A stretch of DNA of 20,591 bases from Verrucomicrobiota bacterium (GTDB taxonomy: Bacteria; Verrucomicrobiota; Verrucomicrobiia; Opitutales; Opitutaceae), in contig JAUPWC010000461.1 in the NCBI GenBank assembly GCA_030916665.1, forward strand, positions 1-20,591, read 5' to 3'. The translations under genes were made by a program, and so were the position numbers. This document shows positions 1 to 9,773 of this stretch, piece by piece. Under the pieces are notes generated by a model that was not told the origin of the DNA, made no database searches, and saw only the letters and a program-made list of their open reading frames with translations. Within the stretch, counting starts at the first letter, position 1; every line of letters starts with the position of its first letter.

Positions 1-1347
1 GCGGGAACGACGGCGCAGGCGTGGATCAGCGCGGGCCTCGCGGCGGTGGCGGCACTGGGTCTTGCACGGGTGCGGCCGGTGTGGACGGCGGCACAGCCTA
101 CGGGCCGTGCTTCCGTCTGGCGTTGGGTGGCGGTTTTCCTGGCGCTGGTGTGGCTCGATTCGGCCGCGTTCTACATCATCCAGCAAACCCCGTTGCTGCG
201 CGGAGCCACGTGGTCCGGCCTGAGCCGGCTGTGGGGCAATGGGGCCGTGCATTTGGGCGCGGCGCTGCTGGCCGGCTGGCTGCTGGATCGCGGCAGTCTT
301 CGCGTGGTCGCCGGCGCGGCCTGGCTGGCGCTGGCGGTCGCGTGTCTGTCGCTCGGGGCCACGGAGCCGGGCGGCGCGACCGGTTTCCTCTATGCGGGCG
401 GCGTTTCGCTCTACTCGACGGCGTTGGTCTGTTTCGCGGCACGCGACGGCCGGCCCGGCGTGGCGGCGGCGGTGTTTGCGGTCGCCGGCTGGATCGGGTC
501 GGCGCTCGGCATCGGCCTGGCGCAGGATTTGCACGGCGTGCCGCCGTGGTTCGTGGCCGCGAGCGGAGCCGGGCTGGCGCTGACGTTGCAGCCATGGCGC
601 CGGGCGGGGCTGGTGATGCTGGCCTTGCTGGCACTGGTGAGGCCGGTGCGGGCGGATGAGGGCAACCCCCTCGTCGCGCGCGGCCGGGACGTGTTTATCG
701 CGGAGGGCTGCATGCACTGTCACTCGCAGTATGTGCGGCCGGGGGTGAGGACGGATGTCGAGCGTTGGGGACCGGCGCATCCGCTGGAGGATCTGTTGCG
801 CGGCGGACCGCCCCTGCCCGGCAACCGCCGGCAAGGGCCGGACCTGACGAACGTGGGCAACCGGCGTTCGCCCGAGTGGAACCGGTTGCACCTTCAGGAG
901 CCGCGCACGCTGTCGCCGGGTTCGCGCATGCCGTCCTACCGGCACCTCTTCGCGCCGGGCGACGGACGGGGCGAGGCGCTGGTGGCTTATCTGGCCTCGC
1001 TGGGGGCGGGAACGGAGGGCGAGCATTGGGAGCTGGCGTTGAGCTGGCAGCCGGTGATGACGGCGCCCGGGGTGAACCCGGCCGGGGCCGCGAGACTCTT
1101 CGCACAGAATTGCGTGCCATGCCACGGCCCGGAAGGACGCGGCGACGGACCGCTGGTGCCGCGGTTCCGCCTGCCGCCGCCGGACTGGACGCGCGAGGCC
1201 TGGCGACGCGTGCCGGACGGCGACGAGGCCGGGCTGGCGCGGGTGATCAAGTTCGGTTCACCCGGCACGGGGATGGCGGGGCACGAGGCCTTCAGCGATG
1301 CGGAAATCCTTGGGCTCGCCCGCCACGTGAAGTTGCTGCACAAGTGA
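1..1347 (+). CDS. MFS-like membrane protein fused to two c-type haem domains (CcoO/FixO-like plus class I), 5' end missing
   Basis: The frame is open from the first base, so the true start lies upstream; a GTG at 46 is only an internal option. Counting from the first codon (448 residues), the first ~220 residues hold about six hydrophobic helices with short polar loops, like the C-terminal half of an MFS-type carrier. A further helix ending in VRADEG at ~215-220 looks like a signal anchor. The first haem site is CMHCH at 237-241, followed by SQYVRP, GPDL..VG, W..LHL..PR and a Met ligand at ~310 (SRMPSYRHLF); this order is the cbb3 oxidase CcoO/FixO signature. The second site is CVPCH at 371-375 with a likely Met ligand at ~425. 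Haem domains would face the periplasm. No oxidase catalytic subunit is in view, so partner and role are unknown. A two-component system follows 10 nt downstream and is probably co-transcribed. Confidence 0.82.
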   Translation, partial: AGTTAQAWISAGLAAVAALGLARVRPVWTAAQPTGRASVWRWVAVFLALVWLDSAAFYIIQQTPLLRGATWSGLSRLWGNGAVHLGAALLAGWLLDRGSLRVVAGAAWLALAVACLSLGATEPGGATGFLYAGGVSLYSTALVCFAARDGRPGVAAAVFAVAGWIGSALGIGLAQDLHGVPPWFVAASGAGLALTLQPWRRAGLVMLALLALVRPVRADEGNPLVARGRDVFIAEGCMHCHSQYVRPGVRTDVERWGPAHPLEDLLRGGPPLPGNRRQGPDLTNVGNRRSPEWNRLHLQEPRTLSPGSRMPSYRHLFAPGDGRGEALVAYLASLGAGTEGEHWELALSWQPVMTAPGVNPAGAARLFAQNCVPCHGPEGRGDGPLVPRFRLPPPDWTREAWRRVPDGDEAGLARVIKFGSPGTGMAGHEAFSDAEILGLARHVKLLHK

Positions 1348-1357
1348 GGGCATTCCG

Positions 1358-2029
1358 ATGAAAATCCTGGTTGTCGAGAACGAGCGGAAGGTCGGCCAGT
1401 TCGTGGAACGGGCGTTGACCGAGCAGGCCTACACCGCCCGGCTGGTCGGTTCCTGCGCCGCGGCGCGGGATGCGCTGGCGGAGTCGCCCTACGACGCCGT
1501 GGTGCTCGACCTCGGCTTGCCGGACGGCGACGGCCTGGACCTGCTGCGCGAGTGGCGCACGAGCGGTTTCAACGAGCCCGTGCTGATCCTCAGTGCGCGG
1601 GACGCCGTGCAGGACCGCATCCGCGGGCTGAACCTGGGCGCGGACGACTATCTGCCGAAACCCTTCAGCGTGGAGGAACTGCTGGCGCGCCTGCGTTCGC
1701 TGCTGCGCCGCCGGGGTGCCGGAGCCCGCGTGGCGACCGTGCTCGAGCACCGGAGCGTGAAGCTTGATCTGCTGGCGCGCACGGTCACGCGCGAAGGCGA
1801 GCGCATCGAATTCACCGGTCGCGAACTGGCCCTGCTCGAACTGTTCCTGCAGAATCCGAACCGCGTGCTGACGCGCACGCTCATCGCCGAAAAGGTTTGG
1901 GAGGCGTCCTACGACATGGAAACCAACCTGATTGACGTCTATGTCCGCCGGTTGCGGCGGAAGCTCGAGCCGCCGGGGGCCGAGCCGTTCATCCGCACGA
2001 TCCGCGGCACGGGTTACCAGCTGGCATGA
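1358..2029 (+). CDS. OmpR/PhoB-family response regulator
   Basis: The 223-residue protein has an N-terminal receiver domain (~1-115) and a C-terminal winged-helix DNA-binding domain (~128-222, ending in the RTIRGTGYQL motif typical of the family). The phospho-acceptor is D51 (VVLDLGLPDGDG), with the conserved Ser/Thr at S79 and Lys at K101 (LPKPF). The usual acidic pair near the N terminus is E7-N8 rather than E-D, a mild departure that could alter Mg2+ binding. The ATG is preceded by GAGGG seven bases upstream, a good ribosome binding site. The sequence resembles the CopR/CusR metal-responsive subgroup, but the signal cannot be deduced. It overlaps the downstream kinase start by ATGA, so the two are translationally coupled and form a cognate pair. 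Confidence 0.93.
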   Translation: MKILVVENERKVGQFVERALTEQAYTARLVGSCAAARDALAESPYDAVVLDLGLPDGDGLDLLREWRTSGFNEPVLILSARDAVQDRIRGLNLGADDYLPKPFSVEELLARLRSLLRRRGAGARVATVLEHRSVKLDLLARTVTREGERIEFTGRELALLELFLQNPNRVLTRTLIAEKVWEASYDMETNLIDVYVRRLRRKLEPPGAEPFIRTIRGTGYQLA

Positions 2030-3387
2030 AGCATTCGTTCACGCTCCGGCTGACCGTGCGTTTCGCGGTGCTGGTCACGCTCACGACCGCGGCGGTGCTC
2101 GCGGCCGGCGGGTGGTTGCTGCACCGGCAGGCGATGGCCAGCTTGGTTGATCTGCACGCAATCGAAAGCGAGGAACTCGGCGAGATCCTCGAAGCCGTCC
2201 TGCGCGGCGCCGGCGACGTGGGCCACCGGATCAAGGAAGAGGCCGACAGCGACTTCGCCCTGTTCTACATCCAGGTGCGCGACGAGCACGGGGCCGTGGC
2301 GTTCCGCTCCACCAACCTCGGCGCTACGCTGCTGCCGGTGCTGGCCGGCGAGCAAGGCGACTACGTGGTGGAACTGCCCGGGGCCGGGCGTGTGCTGATC
2401 TCGGAAACGAAGTACGGGGTCTGGCATCTGCAGGTGGCCAGCCGGCTGGAACCGACGGAGCGCATGCTGCGCGACTATGCGAAGGTCAGCGGACTGCTGC
2501 TGGCCGGGGCGGCGCTGCTCAGCGTCGGACTCGGCCACCAGTTCAGCCGGGCCACGCTGCGGCCCGTGCGCGCGATCGAGGCCACCGCCCGGCGCATCCG
2601 GGCGGACAATCTCAGCGAACGCATCCCCGTCGCCGCCGGCCATGGGGAACTCACCGCGCTCATCAACCTGCTTAACGACACCTTCGACCGGCTGCAGCGT
2701 TCCTTCGACCAGGTGCAGCGGTTCACGGCCGAGGCGTCGCACGAGCTGAAGACCCCGCTGGCGCTCGCGCGCCTCAACGCCGAGAAGCTGCAGGCCCGCT
2801 TGGCCGCCGATCCCGAGGCCGGGGCCCTGGCCTCGGACATCCTCGACGAGATCGCCCGCCTGAACCGGATCATCGAGAGCCTCCTCTTTCTGGCGAAAAC
2901 CGAGGGCGGGGCGCTGCAACTGCCGCGCCGTGACATCGATCTGGCCAAATTGGTGGCCGAATTCGCCGACGATGCCGCGGTGCTCGCCGAGGACGGCGGG
3001 GCGCGTTTCACCCTCGGACGCAATGATCCCGGCATGGTTCGCGGCGATCCGGGGCTGCTGCGGCAACTGTTGCTCAACCTGCTCGGCAACGCCCTCGCGG
3101 TTTCCGGCGAGGGCGGGGCGATCTCGCTCGAATCCCGGCGCGAAGCCGAGGGCCGGGAACTGGTCCTGACGGACGAGGGTCCGGGGTTGCCCGCAAACCA
3201 GCTGGAGCGGGTTTTCGAGCGATTCGCCCGCTACGAAGGCACCGTCCGGCGCGAAGGCGGCGGAGGCACGGGGCTGGGACTGGCGATTTGCCGCGGCATA
3301 GTGGAGTTGCACGCGGGCACGATTCACGCCGAGAATCGCCCCGACCGGAGCGGGTTGCGGGTTGTGGTGCGCCTGCCCGCGGCCTGA
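2026..3387 (+). CDS. membrane sensor histidine kinase, partner of the upstream regulator
   Basis: The 453-residue protein has TM helix 1 at ~11-32, a periplasmic sensor region of ~120 residues with no recognised fold, TM helix 2 at ~153-172, a HAMP linker (~175-228), a HisKA dimerisation domain with the H-box SHELKTP (H239 is the predicted phosphorylated His), and a HATPase domain. The ATPase N-box Asn is N355, the G1 motif is DEGPGLP starting at D383, and the G2 motif is [11 protein letters not shown]. All catalytic motifs are intact, so it should be active. Its ATG lies within the last codons of the regulator gene (ATGA overlap). The stimulus is not evident; the gene order suggests it relates to the haem/membrane fusion protein upstream, which is inference. 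Confidence 0.93.
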   Translation: MKHSFTLRLTVRFAVLVTLTTAAVLAAGGWLLHRQAMASLVDLHAIESEELGEILEAVLRGAGDVGHRIKEEADSDFALFYIQVRDEHGAVAFRSTNLGATLLPVLAGEQGDYVVELPGAGRVLISETKYGVWHLQVASRLEPTERMLRDYAKVSGLLLAGAALLSVGLGHQFSRATLRPVRAIEATARRIRADNLSERIPVAAGHGELTALINLLNDTFDRLQRSFDQVQRFTAEASHELKTPLALARLNAEKLQARLAADPEAGALASDILDEIARLNRIIESLLFLAKTEGGALQLPRRDIDLAKLVAEFADDAAVLAEDGGARFTLGRNDPGMVRGDPGLLRQLLLNLLGNALAVSGEGGAISLESRREAEGRELVLTDEGPGLPANQLERVFERFARYEGTVRREGGGGTGLGLAICRGIVELHAGTIHAENRPDRSGLRVVVRLPAA

Positions 3388-3443
3388 AGCGTGGTGGCGT
3401 GCAGGTTCCACCAAAACAGTCTGGCCGCGGAGGTTCCCGCCGC

Positions 3444-3449
3444 TACGTT
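3444..3449 (+). promoter_or_regulatory. possible -10 element close to the oxidoreductase start
   Basis: TACGTT (a TAnnnT pattern) ends 7 nt before the ATG at 3457, and no Shine-Dalgarno lies at normal spacing (the nearest GGAGG is over 20 nt away). This arrangement would give a leaderless or nearly leaderless mRNA. No convincing -35 hexamer is visible. The same arrangement occurs at proB. Confidence 0.3.
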
Positions 3450-3456
3450 CGCCCCC

Positions 3457-4437
3457 ATGGCCAAATCCAAGATCAAGTGCGGTGTTGTCGGCGTCGGTTC
3501 GCTTGGTCAGCACCATGCGCGCATCTACGCCTCGCTGCCGGGGGCCGAGCTCGCCGGCATCTTCGAGACCAGCGACACGCGCGCGGCCGAGATCTGCGGC
3601 AAGTTCAACTGCCGCCGCTTCGCCACCATGGCGGAACTGGGCGCGGCCTGCGAGGCGGTCAGCGTGGTCGTGCCGACCGACAAGCATGCGCAGGTCGCGC
3701 TGCCGTTGCTGGCCCAAGGCTGCCACCTCCTGATCGAAAAGCCGCTCTGCGCCACCCTGGAGGAAGCGTCTGCGGTCCTGGCTGCGGCCCAGAAGGCCGG
3801 GCGCATCGTGCAGGTCGGCCACATCGAACATTTCAACCCCGTGATGAGCTATCTCGAGAAGCACGCGAGCCGGCCCCAATACATCACCACCGAGCGCCTC
3901 GCGCCCTACCAGACGCGCGGCACCGAGGTCGGGGTCGTCCTCGACCTGATGATCCACGACATCGGCATCGTGCTCGCGCTCGTGAAGTCCCCGATCCGCA
4001 AGATCGATTCCGTCGGCATCAACGTGCTGTCCAAGACCGAGGACATCGCCAACGCGCGCATCGAGTTCGAGAACGGCTGCGTGGCCAACCTCAGCGCGTC
4101 ACGCATGAGCCTGAAGAAGAACCGCGAGATCCGCGTCTTCCAGGACAACGCCTACCTGTCGCTCGATTTCATGAACCAGAAGGGCCACCTGGTGAAGAAG
4201 AGCGACATCATCGCCTACGGCCTGAAACTAAAGGTCGGCCTAGCCAAGGCCGGCGAGGACAAAGTTCCCGTTCACGAAATCCCGATCGAGAAGGGCGAGC
4301 CGCTGGCCATCGAACTGGCGCACTTCCTCGAGAGTGTGAAGGAAGCAAAGGAACCCAAGGTCGGCGCCGCCCTCGGCAAGTCGGCGCTCGAGGTGGCGAT
4401 CACGATCACGGAGGAGATCCGGCGGAAACAGGGATGA
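3457..4437 (+). CDS. Gfo/Idh/MocA-family NAD(P)-dependent oxidoreductase next to lpxB
   Basis: The 326-residue protein has an N-terminal Rossmann fold with the dinucleotide motif GVGSLG at ~10-15, the family motif EKPL with the catalytic Lys at K95, and the C-terminal substrate-binding segment containing HIEHFNPV and LDLMIHDIGIVL, whose His residues are typical active-site positions. The start was set at ATG 3457 because the protein then begins just before the Rossmann strand; a GTG at 3391 would add 22 unlikely residues. Family members oxidise or reduce sugars and nucleotide sugars. Members encoded beside lipid A genes include GnnA, which oxidises UDP-GlcNAc at C3 so that an amine can be installed. 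The lpxB neighbour makes a nucleotide-sugar substrate plausible, but no GnnB-type aminotransferase is in view, so the substrate is unproven. Confidence 0.9.
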   Translation: MAKSKIKCGVVGVGSLGQHHARIYASLPGAELAGIFETSDTRAAEICGKFNCRRFATMAELGAACEAVSVVVPTDKHAQVALPLLAQGCHLLIEKPLCATLEEASAVLAAAQKAGRIVQVGHIEHFNPVMSYLEKHASRPQYITTERLAPYQTRGTEVGVVLDLMIHDIGIVLALVKSPIRKIDSVGINVLSKTEDIANARIEFENGCVANLSASRMSLKKNREIRVFQDNAYLSLDFMNQKGHLVKKSDIIAYGLKLKVGLAKAGEDKVPVHEIPIEKGEPLAIELAHFLESVKEAKEPKVGAALGKSALEVAITITEEIRRKQG

Positions 4438-4444
4438 TGGGCAC

Positions 4445-4469
4445 CACGAAATACACGAAAGACACGAAA
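4445..4469 (+). repeat. three copies of CACGAAA at 9-nt spacing
   Basis: CACGAAA occurs at 4445, 4454 and 4463, just after the oxidoreductase stop codon. It looks like the edge of an intergenic repeat cluster that runs to the lpxB ribosome binding site. It is not coding and its role is unknown. Confidence 0.55.
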
Positions 4470-4484
4470 ATGATTCTCATAGCG

Positions 4485-4513
4485 TGTCATCCTGAGCGGA
4501 GCGAACGATCCAG
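4485..4513 (+). repeat. single copy of a 29-nt dispersed repeat (TGTCAT..CTGAGCGGAGCGAA family)
   Basis: These 29 bases match the segment at 12514-12542 at 26 positions, and in reverse complement they resemble 12460-12488. Having copies in two unrelated intergenic regions 8 kb apart identifies a dispersed non-coding repeat. Here it is solitary; at 12460-12542 two copies face each other. Confidence 0.75.
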
Positions 4514-4521
4514 TGGCTTGG

Positions 4522-4633
4522 GTTGTAGGGCGGGGTCACCGAACCCCGCCTCGATCACCTTGTCGTCATCGCACCAAGGCGGGGTTGCTTCGCCATCTCC
4601 GCAGAGCCTCCGTCGGAGACCCCGCCCTACAAC
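4522..4633. repeat. 112-bp palindromic element with 16-bp perfect terminal inverted repeats
   Basis: GTTGTAGGGCGGGGTC at 4522-4537 is the exact reverse complement of 4618-4633. Within it, GGCGGGGT (4529-4536) and ACCCCGCC (4543-4550) form an 8-bp hairpin with a 6-nt loop, which recurs almost identically at 12321-12342. The element ends directly at the lpxB ribosome binding site (AGAGGAG, 4634-4640). No transposase is encoded, so it is a MITE-like or REP-like unit. Its transcript could fold and affect lpxB expression. Confidence 0.8.
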
Positions 4634-4647
4634 AGAGGAGTGCGATC

Positions 4648-5805
4648 GTGAGTAAGCTCGCCCTTCAAGACGGACTTCCGGCACCGCTGCACGGCGCTGT
4701 GAACCTGCTGATCGTCGCGGCCGAGCACTCGGGCGACGAACACGCGGCGCGCATGGTGCGCGGTCTTCTGGCAAAACAACCCGGACTCAAGGTCTGCGCT
4801 TTGGGCGGGCGGCACCTCGAAGCGGCGGGGGCGCAACTGCTGCGTGATCTCACGGGGCAGTCGGCGCTCGGCTTTGCCGTCATCGCCAAAATTTCCTATT
4901 ACCGGGCGCTGATCGCCGAGATTGTGAGCTGGACCGGCCGGCACCGGCCGCGCGCCATCTGTTTCATCGATTCGTCGGGTCTCAATCTTCGCATCGCCAA
5001 GGGCCTGTTCGAGCGTGGCTACTCGGCCAAGGCCGGCGGACCGACCAAGGCGCTCTATTTCATCAGCCCGCAGATCTGGGCCTCGCGCGCCGGACGGCGC
5101 TTCGAGATGGCGAAACACCTCGACGGCCTCGCGGCGATCTTTCCCTTCGAGCCAAAGGTCTATGCCGACACGTCGCTGCCGGTGGAGTTTGTCGGGCATC
5201 CTTTCGTGGCGCCGGACTACGCGGCGCCGGTGAGTTACGATCCGGCCGGGCCGATCCTGCTGTTGCCGGGCAGCCGGCGCGGCGCGGTGGCACGGATTTT
5301 CCCGGTGCTGCTGGAGGGTTACAAAGCTTGGGGCGGCCAGCGTCCGGCGGTCGTGCTGTATCCGAGCGAGGACATCCTCGGCGTGCTTAAGGCGGCCAAT
5401 CCGCCGTCCGGGGTCGAGCTGCGCCGCACGGGCGAAAGCGTCGCCGTCGCCGCGTCGGCCGTGCTGACCTCGAGCGGCACGATGTCCATGCATTGCGCCT
5501 TGGCGGGCATCCCGGGAGTGGTGACCTACCGGGCGGATCCGCTGACCTATTTTATCGGCCGGTTGTTGGTGAAAGTTGAGCACCTCGGCATCGCGAATCT
5601 GCTGCTCAAGGAGGCGATGTATCCCGAATACATCCAGGGCGCGGGCAAGGCCGAGGTCTTTGCCCGGGAACTGAAGGACTGCTTGGAAAACCCCGCCCGG
5701 CGCGAGCGCACGGCCGCCCAAGCCCGTAAATTGCGCGATTTGTTGAGCCAGCCGAGCAACGGTTCGGTGGTGGATTGGATGGAGCGTCACCTCGGCGACC
5801 TGTAA
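4648..5805 (+). CDS. lpxB: lipid-A-disaccharide synthase
   Basis: LpxB is a GT19 glycosyltransferase at the inner membrane that joins 2,3-diacylglucosamine 1-phosphate to UDP-2,3-diacylglucosamine, forming the lipid A disaccharide. The 385-residue product matches the usual ~380. Family motifs in order are AAEHSGDEHAA near the N terminus (GEASGD in E. coli), IDSSGLN (IDAPDFN equivalent, keeping the Asp), SPQIWASRAGRR (SPSVWAWR equivalent), FPFEPKVY, VGHP, LLPGSRRGA and SGTMSMHCALAGIPGVVTYR. The motifs are recognisable but divergent from the proteobacterial form. The GTG start at 4648 is supported by GAGGAG seven bases upstream; the longer frame from 4513 reads through the repeat element and is rejected. 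It lies downstream of an oxidoreductase that may act on a related nucleotide sugar. Confidence 0.93.
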   Translation: MSKLALQDGLPAPLHGAVNLLIVAAEHSGDEHAARMVRGLLAKQPGLKVCALGGRHLEAAGAQLLRDLTGQSALGFAVIAKISYYRALIAEIVSWTGRHRPRAICFIDSSGLNLRIAKGLFERGYSAKAGGPTKALYFISPQIWASRAGRRFEMAKHLDGLAAIFPFEPKVYADTSLPVEFVGHPFVAPDYAAPVSYDPAGPILLLPGSRRGAVARIFPVLLEGYKAWGGQRPAVVLYPSEDILGVLKAANPPSGVELRRTGESVAVAASAVLTSSGTMSMHCALAGIPGVVTYRADPLTYFIGRLLVKVEHLGIANLLLKEAMYPEYIQGAGKAEVFARELKDCLENPARRERTAAQARKLRDLLSQPSNGSVVDWMERHLGDL

Positions 5806-5853
5806 AAACCCTACGGATTTTGCCGTAAGTGCCGATATTCCAAGGGAACCACC

Positions 5854-7956
<2,103 letters not shown>

Positions 7957-8078
7957 CCGGTCGTTCTGCCCCTCCGGTTTCAGGTTGTCGCCGCGCGGTT
8001 GGTTCGATCGCTTCGGGCGTGAAATCGTCGGCCATATTACGCCTTCGTCCGGGCAATCCGTGGGCAGGCCGTAAACTC

Positions 8079-9725
8079 TCAGCGCGGCGGTTTGAAGTCA
8101 GCTGGCTGCGTGGCCAATTCGAGCAGGCGCGCGCGTTTCTCCGGAAAGAGGCGCGCGCCATTCTCCAGCGCGGCGAGAACTTCGTCAGAGGGTGGCGTCA
8201 CGCTTTGCGCGCTGATGTGCGCGAGCAGTTCGTAGCTGGCGGCCAGCGGTGGTGATCGCTTCATGCCGGCCAGCAGGGGCTCGACGACGGAGGCCACTTG
8301 CGCGGAAGAGAACTTGTCGTCGTTGCGGGTGGAGCGGCCGACGAGGGCGTCGTAGCGCAAGCGGGCCAACTCGTAGGTGGCCCGGGGTCGCACGACATCG
8401 CGTTGCACGGCTTCTTCCAAGAGAGCGACGGCTTCCGCCTTGTTGCCAGCGTCCAACTCCAGCAGACCGAGCGAGGCGAGCAGGCGCGGGTCGCGGTCGC
8501 CGCGGTCGTAGACCCGGCGGAGGGTGCGCCGGGCGAGTGTCACGTAGTGGTCTTCGAGGTCGGGGTGGTTCTTTCTGCCGTAGCGGGCTTCAAGTCGCTC
8601 CCACTCGCCTTTGATCCGGGCGATCTGGAGCGGTGTGGCGTCCCGCAGCGGATAGGGCGGCGGTCGTGACAACTCCTCCGGCAGCACCCAGCGGAGGCCG
8701 GGATGATTCGCGCCATAGGCGGCGAGCCGGCGCGTGGCTTCGTTGAAATCAAACCCGAAGCACTCCTTGAAAAGCGCCTCCGTGACTGGCTCGGTGCAGG
8801 CGCGCTCCACGAGTTTCCAGAAGGCGGTGGCGCGGCCCTGTGCGGGATCAAGGCCCCAGCTTACAAGGAGCTCGCATTGTTCAACCCAGGCGAAGGTGTC
8901 GGGCGCAGCGGCGGATTTTCCGGCGAAGAAAACGGCGGGAGCAATCAGGTCCGGCTGGGGAGCGGAGGGTTGGGCTCCCGGGGTGGCTTGCGTGGCGAAA
9001 TTCCACCGGATGGGCCGGACCGTGACGGTGTTGTCCGCGAAATCCATGCGGTCGTAGAGGCGCATGAAACCCGCCGTGAACCATTCGGGCAGCGTGGGGG
9101 TGCGGCGCTCGAGCAGGTTGGCCACGTAGGCCGGGGTCAGATAGCTCCGTTGCGGATCGAGGGTGGAGGACGACACCAAGGCGAAGGTGGTGATCGAATC
9201 CGCGTCGCTCAGCATGAGGTTGCTGAAAAAACTGTCGCGAGCCGCAGTCTGCGCCGAAGGGCTTGCGCCCAGCAGCTTGGCGCCGGTGATCGGCTCGAGC
9301 TGGACGCGTGGTGGTGTTCCCGGTGACGGCAGGCCGTCGGCGCGAGCGGGCGGATGGGCCTTGAGCAAGGCGGCGACTGCGGCCTGCTCTGCGACCGGCC
9401 AGAGCTTTTCGTCGTAGAAGATCAGGGCTTGCGGCACATCGAGCGCGAGTTGGAAACGCTCGGGCAGCACCAGGCCGAGCAGCTGGTTGGCACGGTGGAA
9501 GGCGAGGGCGAGTTGCTCCGTCGTCAGGTCGTTGCAGCGCGACAGGATTTCGTAGCGCGGGATGCGGGTGTAGCGCCACTTCGGGCCGGTAGTCTGCTCG
9601 ATGATGAACGGCGGCAGCTGGACCGACATCTCGACCTTGGGCTCCGGCGCGGCTGTCAACAGCCCACCAAGGCAACAGGCAACAATCCAGAGGAGGCGTA
9701 TCAACGGGCAAGCGAAGCGTTCCAT
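8079..9725 (-). CDS. exported protein, peptidase-MA-like but without HExxH, with a helical-repeat C-terminal region
   Basis: The 548-residue protein starts with a signal peptide (hydrophobic ~8-24, then TAAPEP) and should be exported to the periplasm or beyond. I do not recognise a named family. Around residue 215, LPEWFTAGFMRLYDRM resembles the segment that follows the zinc motif in peptidase-MA/DUF1570-type gluzincins (P-x-W-F/L-x-E-G). The HExxH expected just upstream is absent, and the Glu of the W..EG segment is Ala. The C-terminal third (~385-520) is Ala/Leu-rich helical sequence with TPR-like pairs (LLASLGLLELDAGNKAEAV). It is probably a non-catalytic scaffold. The small TM/Gly-rich gene 48 nt upstream on the same strand is likely in the same transcript. 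No Shine-Dalgarno is visible. Confidence 0.8.
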   Translation of the reverse strand: MERFACPLIRLLWIVACCLGGLLTAAPEPKVEMSVQLPPFIIEQTTGPKWRYTRIPRYEILSRCNDLTTEQLALAFHRANQLLGLVLPERFQLALDVPQALIFYDEKLWPVAEQAAVAALLKAHPPARADGLPSPGTPPRVQLEPITGAKLLGASPSAQTAARDSFFSNLMLSDADSITTFALVSSSTLDPQRSYLTPAYVANLLERRTPTLPEWFTAGFMRLYDRMDFADNTVTVRPIRWNFATQATPGAQPSAPQPDLIAPAVFFAGKSAAAPDTFAWVEQCELLVSWGLDPAQGRATAFWKLVERACTEPVTEALFKECFGFDFNEATRRLAAYGANHPGLRWVLPEELSRPPPYPLRDATPLQIARIKGEWERLEARYGRKNHPDLEDHYVTLARRTLRRVYDRGDRDPRLLASLGLLELDAGNKAEAVALLEEAVQRDVVRPRATYELARLRYDALVGRSTRNDDKFSSAQVASVVEPLLAGMKRSPPLAASYELLAHISAQSVTPPSDEVLAALENGARLFPEKRARLLELATQPADFKPPR

Positions 9726-9773
9726 CGTTTGATCAAGGCTGTCGGGGTGATCGGGGCTGGGGTATCGCTCGGC

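Noticed and set aside
2014..3957. 647-codon minus-strand frame across the sensor kinase and oxidoreductase
   Set aside because: It spans two unrelated conserved genes in antisense and has no recognisable domain.
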